Part shown: piece by piece, positions 1-12,870 of the stretch | Layout: every line of letters starts with the position of its first letter | How positions within the stretch are numbered: position 1 is the first letter of the stretch | Assembly: GCA_016808115.1 (NCBI GenBank) | Contig: JAEQBH010003943.1 | Coordinates: 186,001-250,000, forward strand | Length of the DNA stretch: 64,000 bases | DNA from: Tetrastigma voinierianum | Taxonomy: Eukaryota; Streptophyta; Magnoliopsida; Vitales; Vitaceae | Direction: 5' to 3' | The notes under the pieces: generated by a model | Database searches by the model: none | Told to the model about the DNA's origin: nothing | Seen by the model: only the letters and a program-made list of their open reading frames with translations | Program-made: the position numbers and the translations under genes

Positions 1-202
1 TTAATTGTATATTTTGCAATATAAATAATAGATTATTGATGTCACCTGCCTGGACTGACTTTGTCAACTGACAACTTTAACCAATAACTTTTTCTTGCTC
101 AGCCTCCGATCCTATGAAATATCATTTCTTTTCATTTTTTCTTATCCTTGAACATTTTCTTATTATTTTCTTTCTTGTATATTTTCTTTCAAAAGCCAAT
201 AA

Positions 203-275
203 GCTCTAGCTTAGTGGTTGAGGGGTAGGACTGGACATTAGGAAGTACCATATTCAAGTCTTCAGTAACAAAATA
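203..275 (+). mobile_element. SINE-like tRNA-derived head (weak)
   Basis: TAGCTTAGTGG at 207-217 resembles the A box of a tRNA-type pol III promoter. TTCAAGTCTT at 253-262 resembles a degenerate B box at suitable spacing. Plant SINEs have this layout. No target-site duplication or clear tail was established, so this is a suggestion only. Confidence 0.3.
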
Positions 276-1627
276 ATGATAATATTTATAATTAACTATG
301 AAAATGTCAAAAAAAAAAAGTTCATGTAAATAAATTAATATGATCTTAAAGTTTTCTGAAAGATATAAGAAAAGTTAAAATAAATAAATAAATAAAAATA
401 TATTTTTAATTAATTAATTTTTATAGAACATTTAAATTTATTCTATTTATTTTTATCTTTATATAAAAATTATTTTTCTCATTATTTTTCTTTTTTGTTA
501 AACAAATACTCATAAGATGGTTTAGAGATTTTTTTTCTCACCCTTAATCAGGGTAATTATCATTTGTGAGGGTTTGGATTTACCATCTACTAGAAGGAAT
601 TTTTTTTTCTTTTTCTTATAAATTAATAAAGACAAGGGAAAACCTAGCCACCCCTCATCACTTTTTCTCTCGTCTTGTTCTTTTCTAGTATCTTTTTTCT
701 TCAAGTAACGAGTATTGAATTTTTTTACCATTATTGACTTAGAAATTACCTATCTGCATCTCTTTTTTATTTTTTTCGTCAATAAAATTATTTCTTTCGT
801 TGCGTTAATTGTGTTGTTCTTCGTATTGTCACCGCTTTATTACGATGTTGACATGCTATTTTGAGGTTATTGCTGTTGTTCGTCATAAAATTTGATTTGT
901 TGCTTACTTGTTATGACAGAATGCTTTTTATTGGTTTATTACTATTCAGATGGTAAAGAATCAAACAAAATCAAATAAATTCGAATAATAAAAGAGTATC
1001 AACACATCTAAAAGTTAACATATCGTTAACTGTAGTCGTATATTTGAGCTGGCTTACACTTTATTTATTTATATTTATTAACTCTGTGATTATTTGTCTA
1101 TTATTTATAATTTTTAACAATTTGTATCTAGGATTTATCCATATCTTGTAAGTTTGAATAATAAAATTATTTTTCATTTAAAAATAAATAAAGACAGGAA
1201 ATATAAAATGATTATAATAATAATCCTCACCTGAACTAGAAGAATTTTAAGACTAAAAAGAAGATAAAGACATTTACAATAATTATTCAAGTTGTTTTTT
1301 TCTCAAACATTCAATATTAAAGATCCATGAAAATCCAATCTGATTTTTCTTTAATGGATGAGATGATTCATGCACCACTGAAGGATACGCTTCCTCCCTT
1401 TACTTAAACCCCTTGTATTTTTCTCTATCCAATTTTTAAAGCCAAATATCTAATAGTCTATTGAATAGACATACTATACCAAAAGAAAAATAAAATATAA
1501 AAAAAACTAAAATACAGAAAATAAAATTTTAAGTATAAATTGTGGTTATGGAATATCTTAAATCATTTAACTTATTTGGATTCTCATATATAAAAATTAA
1601 ATAATTTTAATATAGATATATATGTTA

Positions 1628-1629
<2 letters not shown>

Positions 1630-1679
<50 letters not shown>
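1630..1679. repeat. (TA)n microsatellite
   Basis: About 25 uninterrupted TA units. Length is probably variable between individuals and prone to assembly error. Confidence 0.95.
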
Positions 1680-1681
<2 letters not shown>

Positions 1682-2748
1682 CTCTAATTGTATTTAGTTT
1701 TTATATATTTATTGATAAAAATAGAGGTAAAAATTATTGTTATTATTATTATTAGCTTATATTATTTATATAAATAAAATAAAAACCTAAAAAAATGATA
1801 GTAATTTTTCATTATTATTTTATGGAACCAATATAGGATAAACATGTATATAATTCATGTTATTTTTTAACAGAAATAGGTATGTTTTGAAAATTTGTTT
1901 GAAACCATTAATAGAACTGTTTGTAAAAGTTCGTATGATATTATCTAAATTTAGTGACTCAGGCCTTTAAATTTAATCACCCTATGTTTCATATTTTTAA
2001 AATTTAATCAGACGCTCAGATTAAGCTCCTTTATTCTACTGTTAAAAATATATATATTTTTCAAAACGAAACCAATGTCAATATACCTAACTCAAGCGAT
2101 ATTGTAGCCTTTGCTTCAATACTAGATTATAAATTAAAATAAGTTTAAATACGTAAAAATTCAAACAACACTATAAATTTTCTTAGAACCCCCTTTTTTT
2201 TTTAATCCTCCTAGAAACCAATAATTATTCATAACAAGGTGGTAAAAAATTCTTATATATAATTAATATTTTTTGTACAAAATTTAAATATAAATTGTTT
2301 GTCTATATTTACATAAATGGGCTTTTAAAATACAGAGTCTAAATTAACGGTACAAAACAATAAAAAGTTTGTAAAATAATTTAATGGGTAATGTACCTAA
2401 AACAGATTTATGAATATTGACAACTAACTTTTGAAATTAATTAACACAAAAATATAAAAGACATGAATTATCATTGTCTTAGACGTTAAAAACCGTTATA
2501 GGATACATTCTTATACTCAAGCCAGTATGTTAAAAACAATGCGATGTTCCGGTTAAAAATGAAAACACTGTTATAAAATACAAAGACATCAATCTAATGA
2601 AATCAACAAATAATGTTAGAAAATACAGCAAAGACATGATTTCATAAATTCATCATCATTTTTACAATGTTCCTTCTTTTTTTTTTTTTTTGTTGTTGTG
2701 GGGGTGAAGAGAAAAATATAAAGAAGAATTGGTTCCTTGAGAGAGAAG

Positions 2749-2757
2749 TATATAAAT
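2749..2757 (+). promoter_or_regulatory. Candidate TATA box of the RING ligase gene
   Basis: TATATAAAT-like sequence about 220 bases upstream of the ATG at 2970, followed by a pyrimidine-rich leader (2840-2960). Position and composition suit a plant core promoter. Transcription start is not known. Confidence 0.45.
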
Positions 2758-2969
2758 AAGATTTTGAAAAGGCAATTCAACGGCGGAATAGATCATATGG
2801 AGAGTTGGTCAAGGCTCTGCAACTCTTTGATGCTCTATAAATTGAATTCCCATTTCTCCTTCAATTTCTTTTTTTTTCAGACTCCTTAGATTCGATTCTG
2901 TCTCTAGATTCTCTATTTCTGGATTTTCTCTGCGATTTTCTGTCTAGATTTCTGTAAATCAGGAGGATA

Positions 2970-5900
2970 ATGGGTATTTCAACGAGTAAATTCAAAAGGC
3001 AGCGCCACCATCGCCGCGACAACCGCCACCAACCACAGTCACAGCAATGGCGGCAGCACCCAATTCCTGCCGCTGCTGCTTCTTCTTCTTCTTCTCTTGA
3101 AACCCCACCGCTGCAGCCAACTCGGCCACCTTGTCTTCCATCACCATCGCCGTCAACTCCGTCCGCTTCTCTTCCACCACCATCGCCACCTATTCCGCCT
3201 TCCCTTCCGCCGCCGTCGCCGCCAACTCCGCCGCCATTTCTTCCATCGGCTCATCCGCCACCGCGTCCATCGTCTCAGCCGTCGTTTGTTTTTGCGGCGA
3301 ATGCGCCTTTCCCGTCGCCCCCACATGGGCCTTATACGGGTTTGCCTTCTCCTTCGGTTCCATTGCAGCTTTCTTCGAATTATGGTTCGTCATGGGATGG
3401 ATTCAGTTTCTCTCAATTTCCGTCCAATTTTAATCGCGGTTATTCCGCTTGGGGCGGGTATGGGCCAACACCGCCGCTGACGCCGCCGCCACTGCCGCTA
3501 TCGCCACCGCCCTACGTGGATCACAAGAGTGCCAGGAAGATCAAGAATGATGTTAATGTTCATAAGGACACTATAAGGGTTGATTGGGATGAGAAGAATT
3601 CAGACTCCCATTTGGTTTCTTTTACTTTTGATGCTATGGTGGAAGGCAGGTATATGTGCTTTTTCTTCTTATTATTTTTATTTTTAATTGCATTTTGCCT
3701 TTTGATTTTGATGTAATGTTGATACTTGTTCTTGGCTGCCAAACAGACAGTTTTATAAGTTTTGTGTTGGCCTTTATGCTTTGCTTGGTAGTATATATAT
3801 GGGCTTTTTACTTGAATATCTGTTTGGCTGTTGTTTGCCCTTGTTGTCTTTCTAATTTTGATTTCCTGTTTGATACAATTTCTGAACAACCAAACGCCCT
3901 GTTCTTTAAACTTTCTCATTTATTTATTTTTTATGCCTTTTCTTCTTTGTTCTCTCCCAGTTATTTTTCATTCTTACTTTCATGGGTTCATCAATTGATG
4001 TTGTTTATTGGCTTCTCTTAGTGTGATTTTTGAATTTGAATAGGGTTTGTCAATTGATGTTGTTTATTTGTGTTTCTTAGTGTGATTTTTAAGTTTAATC
4101 ATGGCTGACTTTGAATGCTGGGCTTGAAAGCTGAGGCTGGTTAAACATCTATAACAATTGGAAAGATCAGACACAACAGACCTAGTCAAACTCAAACTAG
4201 ATTGACTCATTCTGTCCATCCTATTCATGAATTTCTTTATCTTTGAAAATTATCCAGTTGAGAAATGACTTCTGAACTCTCATACTTGAGTGTGAGATCA
4301 TGTCCCCAAAGTCTTGCATTTTCTCTGAATCATCTTTAGAAAGAGGAGTCATATCATTGATTTTCTCCAATTTGTTCTCCTCAAGTTCTTACTGTTTTCC
4401 CGTGCCCTTTTCCTTTGAGTAAATTTTATTTAAAACTTTCAACAAGTCAATGCTTTCACTTGGATGGTGCCTATAAAGAGGTTAATACCAATGACTTGTT
4501 ACAACTTAGGATGTCTTCTATAATGCTGTCTGGAGCACACCATTGTGTGGACAGTAGTGAATGATACATTAGTCTGTCATTGATTTGCTGTTAGGCAATT
4601 GTGTCGCAGGTCATGTTTCTTGGTTTCCGCCTAAAATCATTTATACATAGAGGTGACTTGATGCCTAAGATCAGAGAAATACCTATGGTTGGGCCATTGT
4701 CCAAATAAAGTGTTTCCAGAGATTTGAAAATGTAGTTAAACTTTGCTGGTGGCTAGCTTGCCACAATAGCCTCCAGATCTTAGCTCCGTTAGAAAGGTAG
4801 GTAGAGGAGACATCACAAGACAGCACCACATGCTCAGAAGAGGAGTCAATTATGAGTCTGTCACAGTTTAGAGCATGAGTGGGTTCCAGTTTTGAACCAG
4901 TCATATGAAATTTTAATTTTTCGATCATGGTATCCTCAAATTTTGAAAAAATCTTATCCCCATGGTGAAGTTGTGTGTGTGTGTGTGTTTGTTTTGGTTC
5001 CTAGGGGATGAAGATAAAATGAAGGAAGACAATTTTTTTTTTTTTTAATTTCTTTCTATCTTGTGTAAATATTACAATAATCCTTGACTAATTTCCATAT
5101 TTAGAATTACCAAGATTGCTAATTTCTATGATAAAAATAAAATCTGGGGTCGATTTTAAATTCTCAGTCTGGGTAATCAAATGATAAGAATGGAAACTAA
5201 GATTCACACTATTTGTAGACTTATGATTTTGATTTCTAGAATTAGATGTGGACATCCGAAGAATACTTACTGTGGTTTACAACATCATAAATAGGAACAT
5301 CTACTTCTGGTGGTGATGAAAGGACGCCAGTTTTATTTCTTTATTTGAGTCCAATTTAAATAATACTTAAAACAGTAGTTATGTTTATTACATGAATTCC
5401 TGGATATTTCTGAAGGTTTCCAAATTCTAAAGTAGAAACTAAATTTTGACAGAAATTTCAAGTACCCAATTATGAGCAAATATGTTAGAATAGAAATATT
5501 ATATCCATTGCATTCCAGGGATTTATTTTGGACAATATGATTTCCATTCCAAGGATTAGTTGCTGGTGAACTAAACACATCCTAACACTTTCTTGGTTCT
5601 TCTTGCCTTCATTGTATTTCCTTTTTCTCCCATATTTTAGTTATTCAGATTAATCTGACTTGAAGCATCACTCATCCATCCTTGTATGTTTTTCTTTATC
5701 CATGAAACTTCTGTTGCAACTTCGAGAGCACATATTGTAACTTTTGTCTGATTGGTGTTGGATTACTAAGTTATTCAAAGTCTTGCTGTTGTGCCTATTG
5801 ATGGTATCCTGTTGTAGAATTTTGTTCATGGATGCTTCCTTTGCAGAAGTGATAACAATTGATCAACCATCCTTCAATCATTCTGCTTTCCCCAACTGGG

Positions 5901-8900
5901 CTTTGAAGAAATTATTTGTGTTGCTGAATTAGAGTATATTTATTAAGTGGTAGTAGTGCAGTTAGAATGACGCCTAATGCACAATTCAAGGTAGAAATAA
6001 TATCTGAAGCTTTTGCCTTCAAATATATTGACTTCATGAAGTTGAATGCCTTTTAACTATACTGTTGATGGAAGTTGTTGGAAGCCCTTCCGATACTCTA
6101 AAAAAATGGAAATCCTATTTTAGTAGATATACGTTTGCACTTTTGAAATGTAAATGATGTTTTAATTTTCATCTTTTTGTCTTGAGAAGAGATTAATTGA
6201 GAAACAGCAATAGAATTGTGGTTCATTGATTCTTCATATGTGTTTCTCACTCCAGAAATGGTTGATACTTGAAGGCAACTCAGCTGATGTTTGTTGTCCA
6301 GTGAGATGATCAGATTAAATTAGCATCTGGAGAACTTAAATGATTGTGTGAATTTTCTTAAAATAACGATTAAAGTTTCATATGGTCAGCAGTTGTTGAT
6401 AGTACACAGTGATTCTGTCGATGTTATTTATGTGATGAGGCAAGCAAATTAACTCAGAATTTACTAAAGCTAAATGATTGTGTGTGATATTCCCTTACTT
6501 TAATGACGAGGTCCAAAATGAGTTGTAATAGATTCATTCAGCAAAGTTGCCACTAGTGATGAGTGAAGGACAATGAAGGAGAAGTTGGTCAAATCTTACC
6601 CTCCCCATAGGCAACAAATATTTTGAGGCTAATAGACTTAGGAAAGCTTTGACTTTAGCAGGAGCTTTAGACAACTACTTCAGAAAAAATATTCAGGCCA
6701 TTCTTGAAAAGTAAAAATGAAGGATTTTGAAGACAATGAATCTATCCCATCCAAGGGCTGACATCTGAGAACAAGAAGGAAGCCAAATTTTATAATTTTA
6801 CTACCATTGTGGCTTCATGTGTAAGATAATTACTGTAGAGAAATATGACAAATGGTGGAGGAGTTGCTACTTGCTACTCCTCAAATGAGCATAAAGCTAA
6901 AGGTAAGCAAGAGCATAAGAGAAAATCTCGTTGTCAAAATTCCTCCCATTTTTTCATATTAGATCTTTGCTATTACTGAATCTAACAATAGAAAGAAATG
7001 GTTGAAACCATCAGTGTTAGGGAGTGCAAACAGGGAGATCTTATTGTACTGAGATTCCATAAAGGAAGATAAAAATTTATGAGAGAAAAGATACAGGAGA
7101 AGAAAATCTATGCAAGAAAAGGGAAGAAAATAAATGGAAAGGAGTCCTACACTACAAAGAAGTGTTGGAATGAGAAGACTCCCTTTGGAGAGAAAAGCAT
7201 GGGTATCTCCAAGGAATTTATATAAATTCAAAGCATTCAGCTGGACTAAAATGTTCCATCTTTGAAAGAATTTGAGAACTCAAGAAGTCAATAAAAATTC
7301 TAGACTTTTTTTGCCCCCTAGAAGTTAGATGCTAATCAAGAACAGTTATTGGAGCTAGAATTTAGTAAGATGTCTTAAAGGAGGTACTGAATTAAGATGA
7401 CTCAGATTTCCAAAGTCTTGACAATATACCTACATGTTGTGTGATGTGAAGCTGGGTTTTTTTGCTTTGTAATGTGTGTGAATTCAATGAATTTCTATAA
7501 TATCTAGAACTTATCTGTTAAGCAATTGATGGAATTTAGACTTTTCCAGTACAGTTTTTTTGCCATTTTGTTCTCTTTTTTGGAAATCTGGTCTGATTTT
7601 TTTATTCTAATGTGTAATCTTGGCTGAATATAACTGTGCTGTGTTGTGATATGTTCCATTGTCTTGGTGATATTTTCTTGCATGCCATGCTATCAAATAT
7701 CTTATGAGAGAATTGTGAAAAAAATCACAGTTACGATGGTTGTTAAGTACTTGTCTGTGGGATCATTGATTGTTGATTAAGGTATAAGTTCTATATCTCC
7801 CGGCATCTTATGGCTCGGTGAGCAAGCTATTAGTGCACTGTGAGTGCTTGATTTTAACTTGCTCATTTGTATATTGTTTGGTCATGCTATCCACTTGAAT
7901 ACTTTACTGGTTCATTTGTTTCCATATTGGTCATGCTGGTTTATTTTAATTTTTTTTGTCTTCACTTGCAATAGACTTGAGACTAATTTTGGCTTCTCGT
8001 TAGTACTTCATTACATGATGGCTTCCTATTCTTTGTTTTCCCTTTTCCTTGGTACAGCATCACCATTTTTTACTTTGCCAAGGAAGGAAATAATTGTTCC
8101 TTCACTCCATTATATCCTGAGATATACATGCCAATCAGAATCCCCTTCCAAAATGGGTTGGGTCAAAAGTTCTGTCAGCGCTCAGGAACTGGCATCGACT
8201 TGGGCTTCTTTGACTTAGATGACTTATCAAGGCCATCACAAAATGAAGAGGTATTCCCACTGGTTATCTATGCAGAATCAAGTCTGCCATCTCTTCTGCC
8301 GATGAATGACCAGCTTGGTCAGCCTCTGCCTATGCCCCCACCCCATGCACAGATCACTCAAGCTGTGCTGGAGAAGAATAATGAGGGCCTATTCCAAGTG
8401 AAAGTCATCAAGCAAATCTTGTGGGTCAATGGAGTTCGCTATGAGCTACGTGAGCTCTATGGCATTGAAAATTCTGATGAAAGGGGCATTGACAACAATG
8501 ACACAGGGAAGGAATGTGTTATTTGCATGACGGAGCCAAAGGATACTGCTGTTCTACCTTGTCGTCATATGGTGAGAGATTCAATTCTCAGCCTATTAAT
8601 CTATTCACTTTTGCTTTCATAGATGAAATCCAAGGTAACTAATTGAAGGCATAATATTAAAATCCAGTTTTCACACGTGATTTGGTTTGATCTTCTTCAA
8701 TCACTGCTATTCTATGTGTTGATTCTGTCACATTAGGGTTGACTCTTTACTTCTTCAATGAGGAAGTGAGGACTGACCTATCTGTTAGACTCATTAATTG
8801 GTTCTAGTTATCTTGCTTTATAGATCAGATTTAGCACTTAACCAATTGGGTAATTTCTAAGAAAGTTGAGGAAAGTACTTGCATTTCTTGCTTTTTAAGA

Positions 8901-9770
8901 CATTGAAATTTCATAGAAATCATACTGGGATGTCAGTCTGGGGGGTGATGATAGCCAGTAAGGTGTCTGTTTGGCCTTTCAATCTATGGGGGGTGGCATA
9001 CTGGCATGGTATTCAAAGTGTCTGACCATACGAATTTCCAAACACTAGTTAATGCAGAGGCTCCCATAGGAAAACACTTTCTTTGGCATTAAATCTACCT
9101 TCTTGGATTATGCTATTCCTACTAACAAGTTGCAATTTTGTGGAAGGTCAGGAAATATTTGCTATTTGAAGTGACAAATGTTTCAAGAAAACCACCTCCT
9201 GTTGTTATGATCAATACTCTGTTTGAATCAGAAGTCATTTCCTGGAAGAAAGCCCATTATGGAACATCCACTTGAAACAGCTATATATTTTGTGGCACAT
9301 GTGGTCTCTACAATAGAAAAATGTGGCATAGACAGCCCCCACTAGAATTTCTGAGAAAATATTTCCCTCTAGCAGAACACAAGAACATGATGTGGTCTGG
9401 GAAAAGTATCTGATAGAATTGGGTATCAGTTGCCAACTGCATGTCTAAATTTAGATTTTTAATGAGGTAATATGATTAACATTTATCGGGTGATAAAATG
9501 ATGTTAAGTGCAAGAAAGGAAAACCTACTAGGTAAGATTATATCTCGGAAATGTTCAACCAAAGTCCTAGGAGCTATTTTTGTAATTGTTTGTTCCGACT
9601 TTTCCCGGTGCATGTGTCTTGTGTTTGCTCTCAAGTTAAACCTGGGCTTGCATTCTCAGTGTTTATGCAGTGACTGTGCAAAGGAGCTAAGGCTTCAGTC
9701 AAATAAGTGTCCGGTATGCCGCCATCCCATCCAGGAACTCATAGAGATTGTCCATAAAGGTAACAATTGA
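2970..9770 (+). CDS. LUL/LOG2-type RING E3 ubiquitin ligase, three exons
   Basis: Exons read as 2970-3649, 8058-8571 and 9660-9770, joined by GT-AG introns that keep frame and give 434 residues. The protein starts MGISTSK, an N-myristoylation consensus (Gly2, Ser6, basic residue 7). A Pro/Ser-rich low-complexity region follows to about residue 170. Then comes the conserved region upstream of the RING typical of LOG2/LUL proteins (FTFDAMVEG, spliced onto SITIFYFAKEG, and later QILWVNGVRYELRELYGI). A C-terminal C3HC4 RING has Cys380, Cys383, Cys395, His397, Cys401, Cys404, Cys415 and Cys418. LOG2 and its LUL paralogues are membrane-tethered E3 ligases; Arabidopsis LOG2 is linked to amino-acid export and stress responses. 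The ligase role is firm; the exact substrate here is unknown. The 3' end could be longer, because the sequence before the TGA (AAAGGTAAC) also resembles a splice donor. Intron 1 is unusually long (4.4 kb). Confidence 0.88.
3650..8057 (+). other. Intron 1 of the RING ligase gene
   Basis: Begins GTATATG and ends TGGTACAG. The phase-2 junction rebuilds a Ser codon and restores the family motif across the splice. No second gene or clear transposon domain is seen in its 4.4 kb. It contains a short tandem duplication near 3992-4096 and a GT run at 4971-4988. Confidence 0.8.
3992..4096. repeat. Tandem duplication, ~59 bp period, in intron 1
   Basis: CAATTGATGTTGTTTATT followed by a TTCTTAGTGTGATTTTT-like stretch occurs at about 3992 and again at 4051, with only a few differences. 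This looks like a recent local duplication. Confidence 0.8.
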
Positions 9771-10221
9771 AACACTCTTCTCTTAATTGTGGATTCCTCA
9801 TATGAATGTGGCATTTTGTTAAGAAAATAAGCAATTTTTCTATCTGTTACCAGAGCATTCCCAATCCAACTATTCAGCAGGATGATCCCTGCCCTTGCAA
9901 AAGATTCCGCCAGACTCTCAGGTGGGATCTCAATCACATGGCGCTTCAAAACCACAGATCATAGCCACTATGATTGCATGTGAAAGCTTGTTTATAGGGG
10001 GGGTAAAAACTTTTTCTTTTTTCTTTGCTGAATTTTTCATTACTGTTTCAGATATATGCCATTTTCATTGGTTGAATTTACATATCTTGATGAGAAAGAG
10101 AAAAAAGAACAGAAATTTCTTTTGGAATATACCAAATTCTATAGAGGAACAGTTGAATTGTTATGTTGAAAGAGCAACATTGTATTAGAAAAGGAATTTT
10201 GCTCTATTGGAGGAGAGTTGT

Positions 10222-10227
10222 AATAAA
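10222..10227 (+). terminator. Candidate poly(A) signal of the RING ligase gene
   Basis: AATAAA about 450 bases after the stop codon at 9770. Plant signals are loose, so other sites are possible. Confidence 0.35.
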
Positions 10228-12484
10228 GCTCTTGATATGAAATGACAGTTGCCATTTTTGAATCATTCTCTCTCTCTTTCTCTCTCTCTCTTATACAGAA
10301 CTTATGTACGTACGTAGGATAAAAGGAAGAGAATATTGCTGTAGAAGTTAGCATGAGATGGACAAAGCACATATCTTGGTATCTGTGAAAGTTTGGATGT
10401 AGACTGTGTTTAAGAGAATAGAGACCAAAAGCAAGGTCTTTGATCTGTTTCTCACCAACCCCTACTGTTGAAGATTTGGATCTTCTTGGTTTTTTTCTTT
10501 TTTTTTTCCTAGGCTCCACTGCAAAAAGCACAACCAATTAGGTTACACCATGTGTATTTTGAATCTTTGAAAAATGCTTTTAATAAACATTTTATCTTTT
10601 ATCATTCAGAGTGACAAAACAATTCATGAAAACACATCTTTGACATGAAATTCCCCATTTACAAAGAATTCTTTATCTGCTCATATCAGATGTGATCAGT
10701 TTTTATATCCCATCTTTCTAATGGGGTGTATAGAGAAATAAATGGGGTGTAATTAGAATCTCTCCTTTGATATGGACATATTCAAGGGACCGAAAGGCCA
10801 AAATCTGAAAATAAAAAAGGGAAACTTAGCTTTGAAAACTAATTTTGAAAAACAGAGATAATCATTTGGGTGTTTATTGAAAACTGTTTAAATTCTTTGA
10901 ATTTAATGTTTTTTGTTTACTATGTGTTTTTTCATAACAAAAAAACTAGGGACTAAACGCGTTTTCTTCTTGTTTTCTTTGTTTTTTTGTTTTTGAGAAT
11001 AGAAAACGATTTTAAAATATAGTATCCAAGCAAGCCCTTGTGTTTCAATTTATTGATTTGAGAATAATTATAAAAAAAAAGGTAAAATACATGTTTTAAC
11101 ACAATTTCATATAAAATAATTGTATTTTAAATATAATAGTATTTAGGTAATCTTGATAAAGCGTAGGTATTATTTTAACAGGAGGGTGGATCATAGAAGA
11201 GACATGTGGGACGATTGTCCCCAAGAAAATCCAATTTTTTTTTGCTAAGTTATATATATATAGTATTTGCTTCCTCAAAATGTAAAATATATATATATAT
11301 ATATAAGAAATTAAATAAATAAGATAAACGCTAAAATAAGGAAGAAAATACGTAAATGAAATCTGATCGGAACTGAAATAGTAAATAATTCCAAACACTA
11401 AAACTTGAATAAAAAAAATCCAATGAAAACTTTCCTAACCAATCCGAAAAAGGAAAAAAAAAAGCCTAGTTACACTACTTAAACATAGCCCATGTATAAA
11501 TAAAAAAAAATATAATTCTATATCTATCTCATTAAAGCATATATTTAATTTTGATTTCAAAAATTAAGAATTTACATAAGCTCTAATATTCTTATTTTTG
11601 TTTTACCCCCTCAATATATTTGGTTGTGATCTATCCTTGCTTTGACATTATTTATTATGATAGTACCTAAGATATTAAGATAATACCTATAGTTTATTAG
11701 ATAATATCTAAATACTATATAATACGAGAACACAAATATTTTCTATGAAATGATACTGAATGATATATTTTACATTTTTAATGCCTTGTTTGCCACTATT
11801 CCGAAATTAATGTGCTGAAACACAAGTTTTCCAATAAAAAAGACTAGTCTGGATTGCAGCTAAATCTGAAAGCTCCATAAAGAGGTATGGGGTGTAGACT
11901 GTAGAGGGACAAAACCTGACCCAACAGAAATTAGAAGTGGGTCCAGGACAAGGGTGCACCATTTGGGTTGACCCAAAGGGGGCTGGTCCATTGGATCCCA
12001 AACACAAGGACTGACCAAACCCACACCCACCTTCATTTCTAATGGCCCCCCCAACATAATAAAGGAGTTGCTTCTGCCACCTTATCTGAAGTCTGGAGCC
12101 TGAAGTCTGAAGTCTGAAAGTGTTTGTCCCTAAAATACACAATAGTTCTGCTGGTTGGGCAGCTGGCTGGGGGGGCTGGCCTTGATCTCTCTCAACTACT
12201 GCTACTTCATGAACAAGGCAGAAGGCTGGAGTTACTGTCCCTCTGTTTGTGGGGTACACTGACCTTCACCTTTGTACAGGACCCCACAATTTTACTTGTT
12301 CACTCCTCACAAGTAAGCTCCCAAAGTATGTACATCTCATTATTATTCCTCCTCTCTTTATCTTTCTTTTTGGAATCTGAGCCACGGCTCTTTTTGTTCC
12401 TCCTTAGTTCCATTTTCTTTCTTTTATTATAAAATGTTCATTATTTATGAATAGAATGTTTCTAGCAAAATTTATAAAAAATAA

Positions 12485-12870
12485 GAGCAACTCTAATGGG
12501 AGTTATCAAAAATAAGGTGTCAAATATTATTTTATAATCCTGAATAGTGTTTCATAAACAGTATTTTTATTCCAATAATAGGTACCAAAATGGGGTATCA
12601 TTTTAATAATTTAATATTTTTTATTAAAAAATATAATTAAGAAACTCTTACGAATATAAGATGGAATATGTCAGGTTGAGAGAATGGTGACATGATAAGT
12701 TATTTTATGTATATAAATTCTCTACCGAAAGTTGTCGAATATATCGCAAGCGCGGATGACATTTCTATACGATGTCTAGCATTAGTTAGACCTTTGATTT
12801 TTTATCTTTGAATCTTATTTTAATGGTTATGAGGATGATACCCTGATAGCAACTCCCGTTGGAGTTGCTC
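12485..12870. mobile_element. PIF/Harbinger (Tourist-like) MITE
   Basis: The left end GAGCAACTCTAATGGGAGTT and the inverted right end GAGCAACTCCAACGGGAGTT match at 18 of 20 positions. Both ends are flanked by a 3-bp TAA duplication (12482-12484 and 12871-12873), which is the target preference of PIF/Harbinger elements. At 386 bp with no coding capacity it is non-autonomous. Confidence 0.82.

Larger units (their letters stand above)
1..2700. other. AT-rich intergenic region
   Basis: No gene is supported here. The stretch is strongly AT-rich with many homopolymer runs and short ORFs full of stops. It holds a SINE-like segment near 203-275 and a long TA microsatellite at 1630-1679. The last few hundred bases lead into the promoter of the RING ligase gene. 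Confidence 0.6.

Noticed and set aside
3131..3480. Overlapping ORFs in the first exon of the RING ligase
   Set aside because: Pro-codon-rich DNA keeps several frames open; only the frame from 2970 splices into the LUL family sequence.
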